NCBI RefSeq assembly: GCF_029840635.1
Contig: NZ_JAOCCU010000022.1
Location: 1 to 64,000, forward strand
Direction: 5' to 3'
Source of the DNA: Mitsuaria sp. GD03876
GTDB taxonomy: Bacteria > Pseudomonadota > Gammaproteobacteria > Burkholderiales > Burkholderiaceae_C
DNA: 64,000 nt
The notes beneath the pieces were generated by a model, which had not been told where the DNA came from, did not search any database, and was given only the letters and a program-made list of their open reading frames with translations. The translations under genes were made by a program, and so were the position numbers. Numbering within the stretch: the first letter of the stretch is position 1; each line of letters starts with the position of its first letter. This document shows positions 27,781 through 35,737 of this stretch, piece by piece.

Positions 27781-27796
27781 ATCTACTAGTTGGTAG
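27781..27796. promoter_or_regulatory. TetR operator copy 1
   Basis: ATCTACTAGTTGGTAG, an imperfect dyad (CTAC-N6-GTAG), is identical over 16 bases to the element at 28472-28487. It lies in the promoter region of the membrane-protein gene 27190-27690. Confidence 0.7.
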
Positions 27797-27846
27797 GTTA
27801 TGGGGTTCAATGAAAGGCGGCTCGCGCGCCGCCTCGGGTGTGGGGA

Positions 27847-28434
27847 TCAGGCCGGTTGGGTCAGCTTGAGGATCGCCGGCTGCACGATGGCCGAGAAGGA
27901 CTTGGGATCGTCCATCGCGCGCGCCACCAGCATCGCGCCGTGCACGACGGCCATGAACGCGCGCGCCGAGACCGGCGGGCTGTTGAGCAGGTGGAACTGG
28001 CCGCGCGCCGCGCCGCGCTGGAGCACCGAGGCCAGCCATGCGTCCAGGTGCTGGAAATGCGCCCGCACCTCGAGGGCCACGTCCTCCGGCAGGGTCGGCA
28101 GCTCCGTGGCCAGCATCGCGCAGATGCAGAAGGGGTGTTCGCCGCTGCGGATGCAGCCGGACCAGTAGTCGGCGTAGGCGTTCAGCTCCGACAAGGGGTC
28201 GTCGAACTGGCGCTCCAGCATGGCGAGGCCCTGCCGCGCTTCCTCGCGGTACAGCCGCACGACGGTCTGCACCAGCTGCGCCTTGCTCGGGAAGTGGTGA
28301 TGGATGCTGGCCTTGGTGATGCCCACCCGCTCGGCCAGGTCGGCATAGCTGAAACTGTTGTAGCCGCCGGCCACCAGCAGCGAGCGCGTGTGGGCGACGA
28401 TTTCGGCGGCTTTCGGGGAGAGCTCGGTGGTCAT
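27847..28434 (-). CDS. TetR/AcrR-family regulator
   Basis: A 195-residue regulator. Its N-terminal helix-turn-helix (about 10-57; NSFSYADLAERVGITKASIHHHFPSK) matches TetR proteins, followed by an all-helical ligand-binding domain. The pattern of the C-terminal domain (FCICAMLATELPTLPEDV) resembles TetR_C proteins that respond to electrophiles or quinones, which is only a suggestion. A 16-base operator-like element lies 38 bases upstream of its start and an identical copy precedes the membrane-protein gene downstream, so it probably represses both. Confidence 0.9.
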   Translation of the reverse strand: MTTELSPKAAEIVAHTRSLLVAGGYNSFSYADLAERVGITKASIHHHFPSKAQLVQTVVRLYREEARQGLAMLERQFDDPLSELNAYADYWSGCIRSGEHPFCICAMLATELPTLPEDVALEVRAHFQHLDAWLASVLQRGAARGQFHLLNSPPVSARAFMAVVHGAMLVARAMDDPKSFSAIVQPAILKLTQPA

Positions 28435-28471
28435 GCGGAAGCGATGTCGGGCGTCATGGGGCCGGAGTGTA

Positions 28472-28487
28472 ATCTACTAGTTGGTAG
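28472..28487. promoter_or_regulatory. TetR operator copy 2
   Basis: Second exact copy of ATCTACTAGTTGGTAG, 38 bases upstream of the TetR start. Here the dyad extends to TCTAC-N6-GTAGA. It suggests autorepression. Confidence 0.72.
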
Positions 28488-28518
28488 ACTGCCAACGATG
28501 TCCCTGGCCGGCGCCGAC

Positions 28519-29286
28519 CTACCACTGGAGGTGGTTGCCCAGCCAGGCATCCACCACGTCGAAACGCAGGACCTTCAGCGCGCAGTCGGGGTTCCAGGCC
28601 ACGCCGACGCCGCACAGGCGCAGCGTCGGTTGGTCGAGCGGGCCGTGCACCGAGAACACCGGACCGCCGCTCATGCCGCTCAGGCCGTTGGGCAACGGCA
28701 TCGAGGCCGGCCGGAGTGCCGAGTCATGCAGGCCCTTCGAGTCGAACGGCAGCGTCAGGAAGGGCGACAGGCCCAGCGGACCCGACGCGCCCTGGATGGT
28801 CAGGATGCGCTGTTCCGGCTTCGGCACCTGTCCGGTGTAGGTCTTGTTGCGGGACGCGGGAAAGCCGGTGAAGGCGAACTGGTCGTCCGCGGCCGGGGCG
28901 GCGATCTCGGACTCGGTGAAGAAGTCGACATGCCGATACGACGAGGACGGCCGCTGCCACAGCGGCGCCACGGCCAGGTCGAGTTCCTCCTGCGCGAAGA
29001 ATTCGATCGAGGTGAGCTTCACCAGTCCCGCGCGGCCGCGCACCAGCAGGAAGGGCAGTTGTCCCTGCTGGATGCTGGCGCGGACGTCGTCGAGCACATG
29101 CTTGGCGGTGATGAAGAAGGGCCAGCCGGCCCGTTCGTAGAAGAAGCCGCTGCCGAAGCCTTCCAGCCGCTGTCCGGGCAGGGTGCGGACCACCAGGGCG
29201 ACGCAGGACGCGCGGGCGTCGATGCGCTGGTCGACGCGGCGATACCAGAAGCGACGAGCGCTTTCCAACTCAAGGGACGAGGACAT
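28519..29286 (-). CDS. Trypsin-like serine protease domain protein
   Basis: A 255-residue protein with the trypsin-like peptidase fold and no signal peptide, so probably cytoplasmic. The triad can be read as His in ITAKHVL (about 62), Asp in EELDLAVAP (about 102) and Ser in GLSGMSGGPVFS (about 210). The family includes single-domain cytosolic proteases, some in defence or stress loci. It sits between tetR and an iron-containing alcohol dehydrogenase, all minus strand. The substrate is unknown. Confidence 0.75.
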   Translation of the reverse strand: MSSSLELESARRFWYRRVDQRIDARASCVALVVRTLPGQRLEGFGSGFFYERAGWPFFITAKHVLDDVRASIQQGQLPFLLVRGRAGLVKLTSIEFFAQEELDLAVAPLWQRPSSSYRHVDFFTESEIAAPAADDQFAFTGFPASRNKTYTGQVPKPEQRILTIQGASGPLGLSPFLTLPFDSKGLHDSALRPASMPLPNGLSGMSGGPVFSVHGPLDQPTLRLCGVGVAWNPDCALKVLRFDVVDAWLGNHLQW

Positions 29287-29320
29287 CGCGCGATTGTCGC
29301 GACGCCCCGCCGCCCGCCGC

Positions 29321-30481
29321 TCACATCGACTCGTCCAGCATCCGCCGATAGTCGCTGGCCGAGGCCTCGCGCGGGTTGGTCTTGTGGCAGTGGTCGTGCA
29401 GCGCGCGCTCGACGATCTGGTCGTGCAGGTCGACCGTCACGCCCATCGCGCCCAGGCCCGCGGGCAGCCCCAGCCGCTGGTTCAGCCCCTTGACCGCGCC
29501 GGCCAGCTCGTCGGCCGGCGTGCCTTCCTGCAGGTTCATCGCATGGCCCATGCGGGCGATCTTGTCGTCGCGGCGCATCGAGTCGTGCATCCCGTTGAAG
29601 CGGATCACCGCCGGCAGGAACACCGCGTTCAGCGTGCCGTGGTGCAGCCGCGGCATCAGCCCGCCGAGCGCGTGGCTGAGCGAGTGCACGCAGCCCAGCC
29701 CCTTCTGGAAGGCCAGCGCGCCCATCGTGCTGGCGGCCATCATGTCCAGCCGCGCGTCGATGTCGTCGGGGTGGGTGGTGGCGCGCTCGACCTGGCGCCA
29801 GCCCCGGCGCAGGCCTTCCAGCGCGATGCCGTCGGCCGGCGGGTTGAACGCCGAGGACATGAAGGTCTCCATGCAATGGGCGATCGCGTCCATGCCGGTG
29901 GCCGCGGTCAGCGACGCGGGCAGCTTGCGCGTCAGCTCCGGATCGCAGACCGCGGACTTGGGCATCAGCGCCCAGTTGTGGAACCCCAGCTTGCGGCCGT
30001 CGTCGACGATCAGGATCGCGCCGCGCGCGACCTCGGAGCCGGTGCCGGCCGTCGTCGGCACCGCGATCAGCGGCGCGGCCCGCTCGGTGATGTTGCCCGC
30101 GCCGCCCAGGATGGTGGCGTACGCGGTCAGCGGTCCGTCGTGCGTCGCGGCGATCGCCACGCCCTTGGCCAGGTCGATGCTGGAGCCGCCGCCGATCGCG
30201 ATCAGCCCGTCGCAGCCGTGCTCGCGGTAGAGCGCCACGGCCTCGCGCACGGCGGCCTCGGTGGGATTGGGCGGCGTGCGGTCGTAGACGGGCACGGTGG
30301 CCGGATCGATCGGCGAGGCGACCCAGGCGTCGATCACCTGATCGAGCACGCCGGCCGCGCGCACGCCGGCGTCGGTGACGATCAGCGGCCGGGTGATGCC
30401 GGTGCGCTGGCATTCCGCGCCGATGACGCGGCGCGCGCCGGCCTCCAGGTGGATGTGGGTCAGGTACTGGATCAAGGCCAT
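29321..30481 (-). CDS. Iron-containing alcohol dehydrogenase
   Basis: A 386-residue group III dehydrogenase. The NAD(P)-binding block GGGSSIDLAKG lies near 98-108. Metal ligands are in DAIAHCMETF and in HSLSHALGGLMPRLHHG. Such enzymes interconvert alcohols or hydroxy acids with aldehydes or keto acids. It is divergent, by a 70-base gap, from an esterase gene at 30552, which suggests a link in degradation of an ester or alcohol. The substrate is not predictable. Confidence 0.9.
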   Translation of the reverse strand: MALIQYLTHIHLEAGARRVIGAECQRTGITRPLIVTDAGVRAAGVLDQVIDAWVASPIDPATVPVYDRTPPNPTEAAVREAVALYREHGCDGLIAIGGGSSIDLAKGVAIAATHDGPLTAYATILGGAGNITERAAPLIAVPTTAGTGSEVARGAILIVDDGRKLGFHNWALMPKSAVCDPELTRKLPASLTAATGMDAIAHCMETFMSSAFNPPADGIALEGLRRGWRQVERATTHPDDIDARLDMMAASTMGALAFQKGLGCVHSLSHALGGLMPRLHHGTLNAVFLPAVIRFNGMHDSMRRDDKIARMGHAMNLQEGTPADELAGAVKGLNQRLGLPAGLGAMGVTVDLHDQIVERALHDHCHKTNPREASASDYRRMLDESM

Positions 30482-30551
30482 CTCGTGTCCTCTGCGAAAA
30501 TCGCGTGATTGCGGCTCGGCGAACGGCTGAGCCTACGTCCTGGAGTTCCCG

Positions 30552-31565
30552 TTGAGTAGCACCTTGTTGACACCGCGGATGGCCGCGGTGCTGGAGCGCA
30601 TCCATCGCGCCAACCGGCCGTCGTTCCACAGCCTGTCGCCCAAGCAGGCGCGCATCGCCTACCTGATGGGCGCCGAGATCCTGGACCTGCCGCGCGCCCC
30701 GTTGCCGCGCATCGAGAACCGGGCAATCCCCGGTCCCGCCGGCGACATCTCGGTCCGCCTTTACGCCTCCGTCACGCGCGAGGACGCGGCCGCCACGCAC
30801 CCGGCCGGACTGCCGGTGCTGCTGTACTTCCACGGCGGCGGCTTCGTCATCGGCAGCCTCGAGACCCACGACAGCCTGTGCCGCCAGCTGGCGCTGCGCA
30901 GCGGCGCGGCGGTGGTGGCGGTCGACTACCGCCTCGCGCCCGAGCACCCGTTCCCCGCCGCCGTCGACGACTGCTGGGCCGCGCTGGCCTGGCTGGCGAA
31001 GGCCGCGCCCGAACTGGGCCTGGACCCGGCCCGCATCGCGGTCGGCGGCGACAGCGCCGGCGGCACGCTGGCCGCGGTGACCGCGCTGCATGCGCGCGAC
31101 ATCCGCGACGACCTTGGCGTGTCGCTGGCGATGCAGCTGCTGATCACGCCGGGCGCGACGGCGCATGCGGACACGGACTCGCATCGCCGCTTCGCCAAGG
31201 GCCACCTGCTGGACGCGGACACGATCGCGTGGTTCTTCAACCAGTACATCCCGGCCGAGCGCCGCGAGGACTGGCGCTTCGCGCCGCTGCAGGCCGAGGA
31301 CCACGAGGGCGTGGCGCCGGCGTGTTTCGTCCTGGCCGAGGCCGATCCGCTGATCGACGAGGGCATCGCCTACGCGGACCTGTTGCGCGCCAACGGCAAC
31401 GCGGTGCGGCTGGAGCTGTTCCGCGGGGTGACACACGACTTCATCAAGATGGGCCGTAGCATTCCCGAGGCCGAGCAGGCGCTGGACGCCTGCGCCGACG
31501 CGCTGCGCGAGGCCTTCGGGCTGGACGCCGCGGCGCCCACGACTTCTTCCGGCGAGGCCGCATGA
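30552..31565 (+). CDS. Alpha/beta hydrolase, HSL-type esterase
   Basis: A 337-residue esterase of the hormone-sensitive-lipase family (family IV). The oxyanion motif HGGGF is near 94, the nucleophile Ser lies in GGDSAGG (about 168-174), Asp in LAEADPLIDEG and His in GVTHDFIKMG. I chose the TTG start at 30552 because GGAG lies seven bases upstream; ATG 30579 would give a slightly shorter protein. It overlaps the next gene by four bases (ATGA). It should hydrolyse short-chain acyl esters in the cytoplasm. Confidence 0.88.
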   Translation: MSSTLLTPRMAAVLERIHRANRPSFHSLSPKQARIAYLMGAEILDLPRAPLPRIENRAIPGPAGDISVRLYASVTREDAAATHPAGLPVLLYFHGGGFVIGSLETHDSLCRQLALRSGAAVVAVDYRLAPEHPFPAAVDDCWAALAWLAKAAPELGLDPARIAVGGDSAGGTLAAVTALHARDIRDDLGVSLAMQLLITPGATAHADTDSHRRFAKGHLLDADTIAWFFNQYIPAERREDWRFAPLQAEDHEGVAPACFVLAEADPLIDEGIAYADLLRANGNAVRLELFRGVTHDFIKMGRSIPEAEQALDACADALREAFGLDAAAPTTSSGEAA

Positions 31566-32434
31566 CCACCACCGTCCATTCCCGCGACCGCTTCCGCTTC
31601 TTCGAACGCCTGCGCGTGCGCTGGGCCGAGATCGACGCGCAGCAGATCGTCTTCAACGGCCATTACCTGACCTACTTCGACACGGCGGTCGGCGGCTACT
31701 GGCGCGCGCTGGCGCTGCCGTACGCGCCGACGATGCAGGCGCTGGAGGGCGACCTGTTCGTGCGCAAGTCGACGATCGAGTACCTCGGCTCGGCGCATTA
31801 CGACGAGCTGCTGGACATCGGCGTGCGCACCGAGCGGGTGGGCACGACCTCGCTGACGGTGACCTGCGCGGTGTTCCGCGGCGACGAGTGCCTGGTGCAC
31901 GGCGAGCTGGTCTATGTCTTCGCCGATCCGGCGGCGCGGGTGCCCAAGGCGGTGCCGCAGGCGCTGCGGGAGCTGCTGCTCGGCTTCGAGCGCGGCGAGC
32001 CGATGACCGAGGCGCGGGTGGGCCAGTGGGACACGCTGGGCGCGGACGCGCACCGGATCCGCCAGGCGGTGTTCGTCGAGGAACAGAAGATCCCCGCCGA
32101 CATGGAATGGGACGCGGCGGACGAGAGCTGCACGCACGCGGTGGCGTACAACCGGCTGGGCCGGCCGCTGGCGACGGGCCGGTTGCTGGAGCATGTGCCG
32201 GGCGTGGCCAAGATCGGCCGGATGGCGGTGCTGTCGCCGATGCGGGGCAGCCGCGTCGGCCGCCAGGTGCTGGACGCGCTGATGCAGGCCGGGCGGGAGC
32301 AGGGCTACCGCGAGGTGCTGCTGCACGCGCAGCTCAGCGCCGAGGGCTTCTACACCCGCGCGGGCTTCCAGCGCCGCGGGCCGGTGTTCGAGGAAGCGGG
32401 GATCGCGCACGTGGAGATGGTGCGAGGGCTCTGA
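31562..32434 (+). CDS. Fused YbgC-type thioesterase and GNAT acetyltransferase
   Basis: A 290-residue two-domain protein. Residues about 10-140 form a hotdog-fold acyl-CoA thioesterase of the YbgC/FadM type (RVRWAEIDAQQIVFNGHYLTYFD near 18-40). Residues about 150-290 form a GNAT acetyltransferase of the ElaA type (RIRQAVFVEEQKIP; MAVLSPMRGSRVGRQVLDALM). Both domains bind acyl-CoA, so the fusion may couple hydrolysis of one thioester to acyl transfer or CoA turnover. It is translationally coupled to the upstream esterase (ATGA overlap). Confidence 0.87.
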   Translation: MTTTVHSRDRFRFFERLRVRWAEIDAQQIVFNGHYLTYFDTAVGGYWRALALPYAPTMQALEGDLFVRKSTIEYLGSAHYDELLDIGVRTERVGTTSLTVTCAVFRGDECLVHGELVYVFADPAARVPKAVPQALRELLLGFERGEPMTEARVGQWDTLGADAHRIRQAVFVEEQKIPADMEWDAADESCTHAVAYNRLGRPLATGRLLEHVPGVAKIGRMAVLSPMRGSRVGRQVLDALMQAGREQGYREVLLHAQLSAEGFYTRAGFQRRGPVFEEAGIAHVEMVRGL

Positions 32435-32494
32435 GCGCTTGCCGGCGCTGGGGTTTGGTCGTGGGAAGATGACGAGAAGAAGAGGGCACCCGAC

Positions 32495-33805
32495 ATGTAC
32501 ATCGAACGCATCGAGCTGAAGAACTATCGCGGGCATGAGCATCTGGAGGTGCGGTTCGCACGAGGCCTCTCTGTGGTCGCAGGCGTGAACGGAGCGGGAA
32601 AGACTTCTCTGCTCCATGCGTTATTTGAGGCGCTTACGCAGGCCGTTCCTGCTCTGCCAAATATCTTTTTCTCCGGCCCCTTCTCTGAACCTGGATTCGC
32701 TTGGGTCAAAGTCGTGGCGCCAGATGGCCGCGTGCGCTTCGAGGAGCAGTACCCGGTTGAAATCGATGTGGTTGGTGAGGTTTACGGCAGCCGCATGAAT
32801 TGGAAGGTCCAAAGGACGTTGGGGCATATCCAGCTCGGCGGATCGAGCCCGAACGTTGCCTTGCAAATGAGAGCTCTCAGCGGCACACAAGGAACGGAAG
32901 CGCAGCAAATCCAGGCGCTTCCGGTGGTCGCGTTCTATCGAGCGAGTCGTGCTTGGCATGTGCGAGACACCGATGCACTCAGCGCGGCTGTAGAGCGGAA
33001 TTCACGCGGTCATGGGTATGAGAGTTGGGCCACGGCGGGCCAAGACGCCGAGTCATTGCAGCGCTGGGTCGTTGCAAAGTCGCTTGAACGACTACAGGTG
33101 GCGTCGGAGTCCGGTCGAGTGTTCTCAAAGATCGATAACGACGAGCTTGGCCAAATCACTCGGGCGTTGCGAAGCGCTCTGGAGTCTTTCGAGTTCATTC
33201 GCTACGACTTCCAGAGCAAGAAGATTTTGGTGGACTGGCATGACGGGGATGGGGCACGGCGCGACCCGGTCGCGTTCGAACATTTGAGCGCCGGTCAGAG
33301 AGCTGTGATCTGCCTTATCGCGGACATTGCGCGAAGGATGTGCTTGCTGAATCCGCATTTGGGTGACGAGGTCATTTCCAGTACCGAGGGCATAGTGCTC
33401 ATCGACGAACTCGACATGCACCTCCATCCCGAATGGCAGCGCGCCTTGACGCGAGGTCTGACGAAGGCCTTTCCGAAAGTGCAGTTCATCGTTGCCAGCC
33501 ATTCGCCGCAGGTGATCGGCGAACTGCCGCATGACCACGTGATCTTGCTGACGCCGGAAGGGCCGGTAAATCCTCCTGGCAGCTTTGGCATGACCTCCAA
33601 CCAGGTGCTTCAGGAACTCATGTCGGCAGAAGTCCGAGCGACGCCAATCAAAGAGCGTCTGGACGAAATCGACGAGGCGCTCACTCGAAACCAATTGGAT
33701 GTGGCCGAGCAGAAGATTGATGAGCTTGCCAAGGACGCTCCAGAGGTGCGGGAGCTGATTGGCAAAGAAGCGCTTCTTCAGCGGAAGCGGACCCTGGGAC
33801 GATGA
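32495..33805 (+). CDS. ptuA: Septu-type defence ATPase PtuA
   Basis: A 436-residue SMC/RecF-like ATPase. Walker A GVNGAGKTS is at residues 30-38, an ABC-signature-like LSAGQRA lies near 265-275, Walker B VLIDELDMHLHPEWQ near 300, and the H-loop is ASHSPQVI. It overlaps by four bases a TIGR02646-type HNH endonuclease gene. ATPase plus HNH is the Septu anti-phage system, in which PtuA-PtuB complexes restrict phage. Its GC is visibly lower and codon use less biased than in the neighbours, consistent with horizontal acquisition. No reverse transcriptase or retron RNA precedes it: only 60 bases separate it from the upstream gene. Confidence 0.85.
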   Translation: MYIERIELKNYRGHEHLEVRFARGLSVVAGVNGAGKTSLLHALFEALTQAVPALPNIFFSGPFSEPGFAWVKVVAPDGRVRFEEQYPVEIDVVGEVYGSRMNWKVQRTLGHIQLGGSSPNVALQMRALSGTQGTEAQQIQALPVVAFYRASRAWHVRDTDALSAAVERNSRGHGYESWATAGQDAESLQRWVVAKSLERLQVASESGRVFSKIDNDELGQITRALRSALESFEFIRYDFQSKKILVDWHDGDGARRDPVAFEHLSAGQRAVICLIADIARRMCLLNPHLGDEVISSTEGIVLIDELDMHLHPEWQRALTRGLTKAFPKVQFIVASHSPQVIGELPHDHVILLTPEGPVNPPGSFGMTSNQVLQELMSAEVRATPIKERLDEIDEALTRNQLDVAEQKIDELAKDAPEVRELIGKEALLQRKRTLGR

Positions 33806-34473
33806 GGTACATCGCCAAGCGGCAGTCGCCGCATGAATTCGAGCGTTGGAGGACTGACGGTAAGGCTGACGGCTGGAGTCCTCGCTATCGCGACTTGGGC
33901 GGAGAGGACAAACGCAATCTTCTTCGCGCCCTGTTGGAGGAGCAGGCGCATCTCTGCTGCTATTGCGGCAGCGTCATTGGCGAAGCCGACAGTCACATCG
34001 AGCACTTTCGACCGCAGTCGCGATTCGAGCAGCTGGATCTGGACTATTCGAACCTCCATGCATCTTGCGTCCGCACGCCCAAGGGCATGCGGCCAACTTG
34101 GCACTGCGGACACGCCAAAGAGAATGATTTCTGCGAGGAGCGCTTCATCGCGCCAACAGAAGAAGACTGTGAGCAGCGATTCATCTATGCATTGAGCGGA
34201 GCGGTGTATGCAACCGATCCAGTCGACCCTGGGGCTCGCTACATGAGCAAGTTGCTCGGATTGGATGTCGAGGTGCTGCGTGAACGGAGGCGTGAGGCTC
34301 TCGAAGAAGTGTTCAACGACGAGTTCGTGCGATCGACCAACGAAGAGCAGCTTCGCCAGTACGCGGATTCGTGGCGGGCGGCCGGTAGCGACGGACGGGC
34401 GCGAAAGTTCGGTCACGTGCTGGCTCGTCATGCCGAGCAGATGATCGAGGACATGCGTCGAGCCTCCCCTTGA
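33802..34473 (+). CDS. ptuB: Septu HNH endonuclease PtuB (TIGR02646-like)
   Basis: A 223-residue HNH nuclease of the TIGR02646/PtuB type. The zinc and catalytic region includes Cys52, Cys53, Cys55 (LCCYCGS), His65 and His68 (SHIEHFRPQSR), and DYSNLHASC at 81-89, followed by CGHAKEN. PtuB cuts DNA when released or activated by the PtuA ATPase. The ATGA overlap (33802-33805) with ptuA implies matched expression. GC is again lower than in flanking genes. The same two-gene set occurs in retron Ec78-type systems, but no retron is seen here. Confidence 0.85.
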   Translation: MRYIAKRQSPHEFERWRTDGKADGWSPRYRDLGGEDKRNLLRALLEEQAHLCCYCGSVIGEADSHIEHFRPQSRFEQLDLDYSNLHASCVRTPKGMRPTWHCGHAKENDFCEERFIAPTEEDCEQRFIYALSGAVYATDPVDPGARYMSKLLGLDVEVLRERRREALEEVFNDEFVRSTNEEQLRQYADSWRAAGSDGRARKFGHVLARHAEQMIEDMRRASP

Positions 34474-34497
34474 GTCCCAAGAGGTGACGGCGACTTT

Positions 34498-34506
34498 TTC
34501 TTGAAC
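34498..34506 (+). promoter_or_regulatory. TTCTTGAAC element upstream of the DUF3455 gene
   Basis: TTCTTGAAC, then CATCCG after six bases, lies 88 bases upstream of the DUF3455 start. The same nine bases lie upstream of the ECF sigma gene (35121). TGAAC resembles the -35 element of many ECF promoters. Confidence 0.4.
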
Positions 34507-34594
34507 CCGGTGCATCCGTTCCCGACCGAGGTCCGTAAGTCGAAGCGTGCGGCACCAATGCCGCGCCTCCACCGTCCACCTCAAGGAAGCACCC

Positions 34595-35116
34595 ATGAAG
34601 CGAATCCACGCCGCCCTGTTCCCGTTCCTCGCCTGTGCCGCCGTCGCGGCGAGCGCCCAGGATCTCCCGGCCACCTTGCGCCCCGCGGAAGGCGCCCAGC
34701 GGCTGCTTGAACTGCACGCCGTCGGCGTCCAGGTCTACGAGTGCGCGAGGGCCGACGGCGGCGGCTGGACCTGGCAGTTCCGCCGCCCGGAAGCGACGCT
34801 GACCGACGCCCGCGGCGCGAAGGCCGGCGACCATGGCGCCGGACCGTTCTGGCAATTGAACGATGGCTCCCGGATCGTCGGGCAGGTCCAGGCCTCGTCG
34901 CCGGCGCCGGCCGCCGGCGCCATCCCCTGGCTGTTGTTGACGGTGAAAGCGCGCTCCGGCGCCGGCGGGCTCGAGCCGGTCGAGGCCGTCCAGCGCGTCA
35001 ACACCGTGGGCGGCGTCGCGCCGCCGGCGGCCGACTGCACCGGCGCCGCCTCGGGCACCGCGCGCGTTCCCTACACCGCCGATTACGTCTTCTGGAGCGC
35101 GGCCCAGCCCCGCTGA
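34595..35116 (+). CDS. DUF3455 exported protein
   Basis: A 173-residue protein with a signal peptide (residues 1 to about 21, ending ASAQ) and a DUF3455 domain: VGVQVYECARADGGGWTWQFRRPEA (read in parts), a GPFW motif, and a C-terminal PYTADYVFW. Two Cys are likely paired. It is secreted or periplasmic. It shares an upstream motif with the ECF sigma factor gene that follows, so it may belong to that regulon. The family's function is unknown. ATG 34595 has AAGGAAG upstream. Confidence 0.82.
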   Translation: MKRIHAALFPFLACAAVAASAQDLPATLRPAEGAQRLLELHAVGVQVYECARADGGGWTWQFRRPEATLTDARGAKAGDHGAGPFWQLNDGSRIVGQVQASSPAPAAGAIPWLLLTVKARSGAGGLEPVEAVQRVNTVGGVAPPAADCTGAASGTARVPYTADYVFWSAAQPR

Positions 35117-35120
35117 GCCG

Positions 35121-35129
35121 TTCTTGAAC
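35121..35129 (+). promoter_or_regulatory. TTCTTGAAC element upstream of the ECF sigma gene
   Basis: Second copy of TTCTTGAAC, followed by CATCCG after three bases, 32 bases before the sigma factor start. It suggests autoregulation by the ECF sigma factor. Confidence 0.4.
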
Positions 35130-35161
35130 GATCATCCGCGTCTTGGCTTTGACCGCGGGCG

Positions 35162-35737
35162 ATGCAAGCACCTCAAGACCTCCACCAGCTGATGGCCCGC
35201 GTCGCCCTGCGCGACCGCGCCGCCTTCGAGCACCTCTACCGCCTGACCAGCGCGCACCTGTTCTCCGTGTCGCTGCGGATGCTCCGCAACGAACAGCGCG
35301 CCCAGGAGATCCTGCAGGAGGCCTACGTGAGCATCTGGCATCACGCGCAGGGCTACCAACCGGCCGCCGGCACGCCGATGACCTGGATGATCAACATCGT
35401 CCGCAACAAGGCCATCGACCTGCTGCGCGCGCGCCGCCACGAGGACGCGCAGTCGGTCGCGCTCGACGACGACGCGCTGGCCGTGCCCGCGGACGCGGCC
35501 GGCGAACCGGCCCACCTGCTCGAGCAAAGCCTGGTCGACGCCCGCATCGGCGCCTGCATGCAGACGCTGTCCGCGCCGCAGCGCCAGGCGCTCGCGCTCG
35601 CCTACTACCGCGGCATGGTCCACACCGAGATCGCCGAGGCGCTGCACACGCCGCTGGGCACGATCAAGGCGTGGGTGCGCCGCGGGCTGGACCGGCTCAA
35701 GACCTGCCTCGAGGCCGGAGGCGTCGTCGCGTCATGA
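35162..35737 (+). CDS. ECF RNA polymerase sigma factor
   Basis: A 191-residue ECF sigma factor. Region 2 (about 18-85) contains QEILQEAYVSIWHHA and TWMINIVRNKAIDLLR. Region 4 (about 130-185) contains the helix-turn-helix TEIAEALHTPLGTIKAWVRRGLDRL. Region 4 binds the -35 element. Its stop overlaps the anti-sigma ATG by four bases. The neighbours (DUF3455, TPR and SodC) suggest an envelope or oxidative stress response. Confidence 0.92.
   Translation: MQAPQDLHQLMARVALRDRAAFEHLYRLTSAHLFSVSLRMLRNEQRAQEILQEAYVSIWHHAQGYQPAAGTPMTWMINIVRNKAIDLLRARRHEDAQSVALDDDALAVPADAAGEPAHLLEQSLVDARIGACMQTLSAPQRQALALAYYRGMVHTEIAEALHTPLGTIKAWVRRGLDRLKTCLEAGGVVAS

Noticed and set aside
32435-32494. Retron non-coding RNA or reverse transcriptase upstream of ptuAB
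   Set aside because: Only 60 bases lie between the thioesterase-GNAT gene and ptuA, with no fitting structure and no reverse transcriptase motif nearby.
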